From DASZHJ01 sp035581425 (lineage in GTDB: Bacteria; Pseudomonadota; Alphaproteobacteria; ATCC43930; CGMCC-115725), in the NCBI GenBank assembly GCA_035581425.1, contig DATJVP010000035.1, positions 1 through 9,847 on the forward strand: 9,847 bases of DNA, in the 5' to 3' direction. Shown here in pieces: positions 6,103 to 9,847 of the stretch (positions are counted from its first letter, which is position 1; each line of letters starts with the position of its first letter). The notes beneath the pieces are model-generated. The model had not been told where the DNA came from. It made no database searches and saw only the letters and a list, made by a program, of their open reading frames with translations. The position numbers and the translations under genes are program-made.

Positions 6103-6639
6103 ATGTATCGTCGCGGGATCGTCGCAGCGGCTGTCGCAATCGCGGCGGCTCTCATCCTTCATCTGGCGACATCGGCTGGCGCGGCCGGATCGAGCGATCG
6201 TCTCATCCTCTATTTCCGCCTGGTGCCGCCGGACGCAAGCCCCGAGCGCTATTTTTGCGCGATCGCCTCCGAGATCACGAACTTCAACGATTCCGACTAC
6301 CCGCCGACGGGCATGATGACCGATGTCGGCATGCGCTACGGGGTGACGGAGATTTATCGCGCGACGCTCGTCAGCCGCACGACCTCGCAGCTTCAGCCGG
6401 CCTCTCCCGCCGACGGCGCCTATGTATTGACCATAGATCCGCTCTTTACGGTGTGCGTGCGGAGCTACGCCGCGAAGACCTACAGGGGGAGGCCGGCCGT
6501 CAGCTACGTCGACCTCCGCGACGGCAAATCCTATGACTTCGTCCTCCGCGGGACGAAGACCTTCGACGTCTACAAGGTCGAGATCGCGGGCGGCAACGCG
6601 ATGCAGGAGATCTGGACCGAATGGAAGAAGTCGCACTAG
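6103..6639 (+). CDS. Small secreted/periplasmic protein of unknown function
   Basis: A 178-residue protein I cannot assign to a family. The N-terminus is a good Sec signal peptide: MYRR, then a hydrophobic alanine-rich core at about 5-22, and likely cleavage near SAGAA-G (24-29). It is not a lipoprotein, since no cysteine follows the core. The mature part is about 150 residues and probably a small beta-rich periplasmic domain. It has two cysteines: one in RYFCAIASEITNFN and one in LFTVCVRSYAAKTY. They could form a disulphide bond. The ATG at 6103 is chosen over an upstream in-frame TTG at 6073 because AAGGGAG lies 7 nt before it and the signal peptide starts there. The gene is divergent from the cyclo-ligase/fhs operon and converges on the CGNR gene with a 34-bp gap. 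Confidence 0.8.
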   Translation: MYRRGIVAAAVAIAAALILHLATSAGAAGSSDRLILYFRLVPPDASPERYFCAIASEITNFNDSDYPPTGMMTDVGMRYGVTEIYRATLVSRTTSQLQPASPADGAYVLTIDPLFTVCVRSYAAKTYRGRPAVSYVDLRDGKSYDFVLRGTKTFDVYKVEIAGGNAMQEIWTEWKKSH

Positions 6640-6673
6640 CCATGGATCGCGAGAGAGCGCGGGGTCGCCTGCC

Positions 6674-7315
6674 CTAACCGGCCTTCGCGCGGCGGCGCGC
6701 GTGGAAACGCCGCTGCCGCGCGCGATTGCCGCAGACCTCCATCTCGCACCAGCGCCGGCTCCTGTTCTTCGTGGTGTCGAAGAATAGCCAGCCACAGGCA
6801 TCGCCCTCGCACTGCCTGATGCGCGAGAACTCGACCTGCGTCAGCAGCGTGAGCGCGGAGAGCGCAATCGGCCCCAAGGTCGCCTCGAGCGGCGTTTCCG
6901 TTGCATCCCAGGCCCAGACGAAGGCACCGGCCATCGGAAGGAGCTGCGCACGCGCGATGCACTCCCCGTGAATCCGGGTGAGGTGCCGGATGAGGGTTTG
7001 CTCGGGCTGGCGCTTTGCCGCAATCGCCGCGGCGATCGCGTAAATGAGATCGCGGAGCGCACGCGCGCTCGCCAGGAACTTGCCCGCCGCTCGGGGGCTG
7101 CGGCTCAACCGGCCGAGGACGATCTCGCTGTCTGCCGGCGTGAGCACCCGAGCGTGGCGTGCCCAGGCGATCACGTGGTCGACGCGCTGAAGATGATCTT
7201 GATGCGTCGGCGTCCCGCGTCCCGACGCGGTATTTGCGAAATCGAGCGCGAGGTCCTTGCCGATGAGCGGCAGGCTCCCGGCGCGTGAAGTCTCGGCGTC
7301 GCCCGACGGTTCCAT
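6674..7315 (-). CDS. CGNR zinc-finger / ABATE-domain protein, putative transcriptional regulator
   Basis: A 213-residue cytoplasmic protein. The N-terminal part (about 15-150) is the ABATE-type domain, opening with LIGKDLALDFANT (17-29) and thought to bind a stress ligand or have an enzymatic role. The C-terminus is a CGNR zinc finger with C169, C174, C190 and C195 as the four ligands. The name-giving CGNR is at 195-198, followed by the basic tail RARQRRFHARRRAKA, which suits DNA binding. Length is typical. The frame stays open far upstream, antisense to the neighbouring gene. The ATG at 7315 is preferred because the domain starts soon after it and a promoter ends 7 nt before it. There is no ribosome-binding site, so a leaderless mRNA is likely. 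It is divergent from the DUF2066-like gene, a candidate target. Ligand unknown. Confidence 0.92.
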   Translation of the reverse strand: MEPSGDAETSRAGSLPLIGKDLALDFANTASGRGTPTHQDHLQRVDHVIAWARHARVLTPADSEIVLGRLSRSPRAAGKFLASARALRDLIYAIAAAIAAKRQPEQTLIRHLTRIHGECIARAQLLPMAGAFVWAWDATETPLEATLGPIALSALTLLTQVEFSRIRQCEGDACGWLFFDTTKNRSRRWCEMEVCGNRARQRRFHARRRAKAG

Positions 7316-7322
7316 ATAACGG

Positions 7323-7351
7323 TCTATATCAATTTTACGCGTTACGGTCAA
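7323..7351 (-). promoter_or_regulatory. Promoter of the CGNR gene (predicted leaderless) with repeated GACCGT element
   Basis: On the minus strand, TTGACC (7351-7346), an exact 17-bp spacer and TATAGA (7328-7323) match the sigma-70 consensus at 5 of 6 bases in the -35. The -10 ends 7 nt before the ATG at 7315, so transcription should start at or next to the start codon. GACCGT-A/T-A occurs twice on the minus strand, 25 bp apart: once overlapping the -35 and once just after the -10 (plus 7342-7349 and 7317-7324). This is a possible operator pair for autoregulation. Confidence 0.55.
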
Positions 7352-7362
7352 AGCGCTAAGCT
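7334..7362 (+). promoter_or_regulatory. Candidate promoter of the DUF2066-like gene
   Basis: TTTACG (7334-7339), a 17-bp spacer and TAAGCT (7357-7362) lie 28 bp before the ATG at 7391. The element overlaps the divergent CGNR promoter, so binding at one would affect the other. The match is only moderate. Confidence 0.3.
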
Positions 7363-7390
7363 TAAAAGCGGAACCGGCGGGAGGAGAGAA

Positions 7391-8215
7391 ATGAAGACCC
7401 GGTATTCGGCCGCGCGCGGCGCGGCGGTCTCCATCGTAGTTGCCCTGGCTGCATGTCTCTCGGCGCCGCCCGCGCGGTCTGCCGAGGACGCGCTCAACTA
7501 TTATCAGGCGACGACGATCGTCACCGGCTACGACATGCGCAGCCGTCCCTTGGGTTTCGCGCGGTGCCTGCAAACAGTGCTGGTCAACCTCTCGGGCGAG
7601 CCGCGGCTTGCCAACGATCCCCGCGTAGCGGCGCTGGCAGCCCATGCCGAAACGCTCGTCGCGTCCTTCAACTACGTCGACCAGATGGCAGGCATCAAGG
7701 TGCACGACGACCAAGGCACCTACGACCGCTCCTACAATCTCACCGTGAAGTTCGTGCCGGAGCGGATCGACGGTGTCCTCGCCGACCTCGGCGAGCGTCC
7801 CTGGCGCGGGACCCGGCCGACGATCGTGCCGATGATCCGGATTCGGCGGTTTTCGTCGCTCTATCTCCTGAGCGCCGATGAGCCCGCGGGATCCGAGCAG
7901 CGTCCAGCCTTCGCCACGGCCGCCGCCGACTATTATCTGAACGTCCGTTTTCCCTCCCGGGCGGAGTTCGCGTCCGCATCCATCGCGCTCGATGGCGTGC
8001 TGTCGGCGCCCCCCGCATCGCCCGGCGAGGAGGCGTTCGTCATCGGCACATTGGAGTTCCAGGAATCGCTGCCGGGCTGGGTCGGTTCCTGGCAATTGCG
8101 TTGGCACGGCGCCGGCTACCGCTGGGGCATCAAGGGCGTGAACTACGACGACGCCTTCCGCGACCTCGCCCGCGGCGTCCTTCGCATCGCCTCAGGACAT
8201 GGCGCACCGGATTGA
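7391..8215 (+). CDS. DUF2066-like exported protein
   Basis: A 274-residue exported protein resembling DUF2066 proteins, whose function is unknown. After the signal region, TGYDMRSRPLGFARCLQTVLVNLSGEPRL matches the family's opening helix and LVxLSG stretch. The later LTVKFVPERIDGVLADLGERPWRGTRP matches its strand, helix and W-RP segment. The N-terminus (residues 1-31) has a basic start and hydrophobic core. LAAC at 19-22 could be a lipobox (lipoprotein at C22), while ARSA-E (28-32) is a good signal peptidase I site; I cannot choose between them. The ATG at 7391 has a strong GGGAGGAGAG ribosome-binding site. It is divergent from the CGNR regulator across 75 bp and is followed by an intrinsic terminator. 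Assignment to DUF2066 is from remembered motif pattern, not a search. Confidence 0.78.
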   Translation: MKTRYSAARGAAVSIVVALAACLSAPPARSAEDALNYYQATTIVTGYDMRSRPLGFARCLQTVLVNLSGEPRLANDPRVAALAAHAETLVASFNYVDQMAGIKVHDDQGTYDRSYNLTVKFVPERIDGVLADLGERPWRGTRPTIVPMIRIRRFSSLYLLSADEPAGSEQRPAFATAAADYYLNVRFPSRAEFASASIALDGVLSAPPASPGEEAFVIGTLEFQESLPGWVGSWQLRWHGAGYRWGIKGVNYDDAFRDLARGVLRIASGHGAPD

Positions 8216-8262
8216 TCGCTCGCAATTCTGCAAAGGCTGGTGGGCGAACCGAGATCAAACTG

Positions 8263-8295
8263 GGCACTGGCAAATCATCGTTTCCGTGCCTTTTT
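8263..8295 (+). terminator. Rho-independent terminator of the DUF2066-like gene
   Basis: Arms GGCAC-t-GG-c-AAA (8263-8274) and TTT-CC-GTGCC (8281-8290) pair as a 10-bp stem with two single-base bulges and the 6-nt loop TCATCG. Five Ts (8291-8295) follow at once. It starts 48 bp after the stop codon at 8215. On the opposite strand the stem is followed only by a weak CAGTTT, so termination of the convergent SDR operon here is less certain. Confidence 0.7.
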
Positions 8296-8349
8296 CCAAG
8301 CAGCCGCGCGCGATTCGGAAACCCGCAAGCGATGCCGCCGCTGACGGCG

Positions 8350-9132
8350 TCAAGCCGTCGGCACCGTCCCGCCATCGATAACGTATTCGGTGCCCGTAAC
8401 GGAAGCGGCGCGCGGCGAAGCCAGAAACGCGATCAGGTCTGCCACTTCTTTGGGTTTGGCTGGACGGCCGAGTGGTATCCCGCCGAGGCCGTCCATGATT
8501 ATTTGCTTCCCGCCCTCATAGTCCGTGCCGGCCTGTTCTGCCAGGCGCGTCGCCAACCGGACCGCCGCCTCGGTTTCGATCCAGCCGGGTGAAACGCGGA
8601 CGACTCGCACACCCTTGGGGCTCACCTCCTTGGACAGTGCCTTGCTGTAGTTCGAGAGCGCCGCTTTGGCCGCCGCGTAGGCGATGGTGGCTTCGGGTAG
8701 CGGCATCCGGTCCTGAATCGAGGTGACATGGATTATGACGCCGGAGCCCTGTTCGATCATCGACGGCAGCAGCGCACGATCAAGGCGCACGGCAGCGAAC
8801 AGGTTCTGGTCGAGCGCTTTGTGCCACTCGTTGTCGTCAAGTACGACGAAACCGCCGGCGGGTGCTGCGGAGCCACCGACGACATGCGCGACGATGTCTA
8901 TGCCGCCAAGACGGTCGCGGACTGCGTCGGAAACGGCGGCGCATCCTTCCACCGTCGATACATCGGCGATGACGAAGTGCTCTGCATCGGAAGGACTCTC
9001 AGGCGGGGATCGGGCTGTGGTCAGAACGCTCGCGCCGGCTTCATGCAGCGCCTCGACAACAGCCCGACCGACGCCCTTGGTGCCGCCCGTCACAAGGGCA
9101 CGTTTGCCGTCGAGTTCGAGATAGTCACTCAT
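8350..9132 (-). CDS. SDR-family NAD(P)-dependent oxidoreductase
   Basis: A 260-residue classical short-chain dehydrogenase/reductase, acting in the cytoplasm on an unknown alcohol or carbonyl substrate. The cofactor-binding TGGTKGVG is at 15-22, and the arginine in TTAR (R41) after the second strand suggests NADPH preference. The catalytic tetrad is N110, S138, Y152 and K156, with YAAAK intact. PGWIETE (182-188) and the C-terminal TGTEYVIDGG (246-255) are typical. The structural NNAG motif appears as HVVGG (83-87), a substitution seen in some SDR subgroups. The ATG at 9132 overlaps the stop codon of the upstream NTF2-like gene as ATGA, so translation is likely coupled. A short GACGGC/GCCGTC hairpin spans its stop codon without a T-run. 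Confidence 0.95.
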   Translation of the reverse strand: MSDYLELDGKRALVTGGTKGVGRAVVEALHEAGASVLTTARSPPESPSDAEHFVIADVSTVEGCAAVSDAVRDRLGGIDIVAHVVGGSAAPAGGFVVLDDNEWHKALDQNLFAAVRLDRALLPSMIEQGSGVIIHVTSIQDRMPLPEATIAYAAAKAALSNYSKALSKEVSPKGVRVVRVSPGWIETEAAVRLATRLAEQAGTDYEGGKQIIMDGLGGIPLGRPAKPKEVADLIAFLASPRAASVTGTEYVIDGGTVPTA

Positions 9133-9458
9133 GACCTTATCTCCAGCGCGGCGATCTTGTCGCCTTGGAGCGTGAACACGAAATCGAGGGCAATCGGACT
9201 GCCCGGAAAATTGCCTGTGAGCTTGGTGCTGACGACGGTCTTGCCGCCGTGCGCGGATGCGGCGAGCGGCTCAAGTGTGTGCTGGTATTTCTTTGCAGTC
9301 TCTAACCGCCACGCCTTGATGGCCTTAAGGCCCTTCAACGTCTGGCCTTCGTCCTGCACCGTGGCATCCGGCGCGAAGCATTCTGCGAGCGCGTCAGTAT
9401 CGCGCGTGTTTTCGGATGACATGAAGACTTCGATCGCTTTGGGCAGCCGTAAGGGCAT
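9129..9458 (-). CDS. NTF2/SnoaL-like small protein
   Basis: A 109-residue protein of the NTF2-like/SnoaL-like fold, a cone-shaped alpha+beta barrel that often binds or converts small hydrophobic ligands. Visible features are an N-terminal helix, the segment DTDALAECFAPDATVQDEG (20-38) typical of the family's first strand-helix turn, GLKAIKAW (43-50), and the closing strands around FPGSPIALDFVFTLQGDKIAALEI (84-107). It begins MPLRLPKAIEVFMSSENTRD. A ribosome-binding site AAAGGA lies about 7 nt before the ATG at 9458. It is the first gene of a two-gene operon with the SDR enzyme (4-bp ATGA overlap) and is divergent from an HxlR regulator. Whether it is an enzyme, a ligand carrier or a partner of the SDR cannot be told from sequence. 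Confidence 0.88.
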   Translation of the reverse strand: MPLRLPKAIEVFMSSENTRDTDALAECFAPDATVQDEGQTLKGLKAIKAWRLETAKKYQHTLEPLAASAHGGKTVVSTKLTGNFPGSPIALDFVFTLQGDKIAALEIRS

Positions 9459-9501
9459 GGCGATTCCTTTCCGTTATCGGCTCCGTTCCCCGTTGTCGGT
9501 G

Positions 9502-9544
9502 TTGCCTCTAATCAATGATGGCGATACACTTACCAGATGGCAAG
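9502..9544 (+). promoter_or_regulatory. Candidate leaderless promoter of the HxlR gene with imperfect palindrome
   Basis: TTGCCT (9502-9507), a 17-bp spacer and TACACT (9525-9530) each match the consensus at 4 of 6 bases. The -10 ends 6 nt before the ATG at 9537, where no ribosome-binding site is visible. An imperfect palindrome, CTTACC-AGAT-GGCAAG (9529-9544), overlaps the -10 edge and start codon, a plausible site for autoregulation. I found no convincing promoter for the divergent NTF2/SDR operon in the same 78-bp gap. Confidence 0.4.
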
Positions 9545-9847
9545 AACGCACAAAAAAGTAAGGTACTCACCCAAGAGTAAGGGCAGGGCATACACGCCCG
9601 TTACCGCCGCGCAGGATGTGGAGCGGGCGTTCAAAGTGCTCGAAGGACGATGGAAACTCCTCATCCTGTTCCACCTCTTCGGCGGAAAGGTCCTTCGCTT
9701 TTCGGAGCTGGAGCGGGCTATTCCCGCGATTTCCCAGAAGATGCTTATCCAGCAGCTTCGCCAGATGGAAAACGACGGTATGGTTCGGCGGATCGTCCAT
9801 CATCAGGTGCCGCCGAAAGTCGAATATGGATTAACAGACTGGGGTCA
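9537..9847 (+). CDS. HxlR-family winged-helix transcriptional regulator (partial, N-terminal 103 residues)
   Basis: A DNA-binding regulator that runs off the right edge. A basic N-terminal extension (MARTHKKVRYSPKSKGR) precedes the HxlR core. DVERAFKVLEGRWKLLIL (27-44), then RFSELERAIPAISQKMLIQQLRQMENDGMV (54-83) with the recognition helix, and YGLTDWG (97-103) are diagnostic. The ATG at 9537 is the first possible start, because an in-frame stop lies at 9516-9518. The position of the cysteine conserved in redox-type members just before the GxW motif is glutamine here (Q26), and no cysteine occurs in the visible part. Thiol sensing of the YodB/HypR type is therefore unlikely. It probably regulates the divergent NTF2-like/SDR operon and itself. 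The inducer is unknown. Confidence 0.93.
   Translation, partial: MARTHKKVRYSPKSKGRAYTPVTAAQDVERAFKVLEGRWKLLILFHLFGGKVLRFSELERAIPAISQKMLIQQLRQMENDGMVRRIVHHQVPPKVEYGLTDWG

Noticed and set aside
7316..8107. Long upstream extension of the CGNR gene frame
   Set aside because: It is antisense to the DUF2066-like gene, and a promoter lies just before the ATG at 7315.
8343..8359. GACGGC/GCCGTC hairpin over the SDR stop codon
   Set aside because: Six-base stem with no following T-run, partly coding. Not supported as a terminator.
9471..9494. Three CCGTT copies in the NTF2/HxlR gap
   Set aside because: Five-base repeats with irregular spacing (12 and 7 bp) have little weight.
9557..9582. Direct repeat AGTAAGG (9557-9563 and 9576-9582) as an HxlR operator
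   Set aside because: Both copies lie inside the coding sequence, in a Lys/Ser-rich stretch where such repeats arise from codon use. Not strong enough to call.
1..9847. Mobile element, prophage, defence island or CRISPR
   Set aside because: I saw no transposase, integrase, phage or nuclease genes, no terminal inverted repeats with target duplications, and no regularly spaced repeats.

Overview
The window is gene-dense, GC-rich bacterial DNA. Codon use, gene content and the families present (XRE-cupin/GNAT pair, HdeD-type protein, CGNR regulator, formate-THF ligase next to 5-formyl-THF cyclo-ligase) suggest an alphaproteobacterium, most likely of the order Hyphomicrobiales. The folate C1 pair would suit a methylotroph but does not prove one. 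I see no rRNA, tRNA, CRISPR array, insertion sequence, integrase or phage gene. It reads as ordinary chromosome with several small divergent regulator/target units. No new multi-gene system is evident.

Layout. 1-2365: the N-terminal part of an epoxide-hydrolase-like alpha/beta hydrolase and an XRE-cupin regulator, both on the minus strand. Divergent from the regulator, across 39 bp, are a GNAT acetyltransferase and a substrate-binding-protein-like gene with no signal peptide. 2366-2485 is a 120-bp gap with only a weak hairpin. 2486-2911 is a small uncharacterised gene, convergent with an HdeD-like membrane protein (2926-3507, minus). The 168 bp upstream of the HdeD gene hold three perfect inverted repeats. 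3676-5973 (minus) is the C1 block: 5-formyltetrahydrofolate cyclo-ligase followed after 24 bp by formate-tetrahydrofolate ligase (fhs). 6103-6639 is a small exported protein of unknown function. 6674-7315 (minus) is a CGNR zinc-finger regulator, divergent from a DUF2066-like exported protein (7391-8215) that ends in a convincing intrinsic terminator. 8350-9458 (minus) is a two-gene operon, NTF2/SnoaL-like protein then SDR oxidoreductase, coupled by an ATGA overlap. It is divergent from an HxlR-type regulator that runs off the right edge.

How the parts may work together. The two folate enzymes charge formate onto tetrahydrofolate and recover 5-formyl-THF, feeding the C1 pool. Three regulators (XRE-cupin, CGNR, HxlR) each sit head-to-head with a likely target gene or operon. 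In all three the best promoter puts the transcription start at, or within a base or so of, the ATG, with no Shine-Dalgarno sequence, so leaderless mRNAs are predicted. This shared arrangement is the most interesting pattern I found. All promoter calls are by eye. No intergenic stretch exceeds 300 bp.
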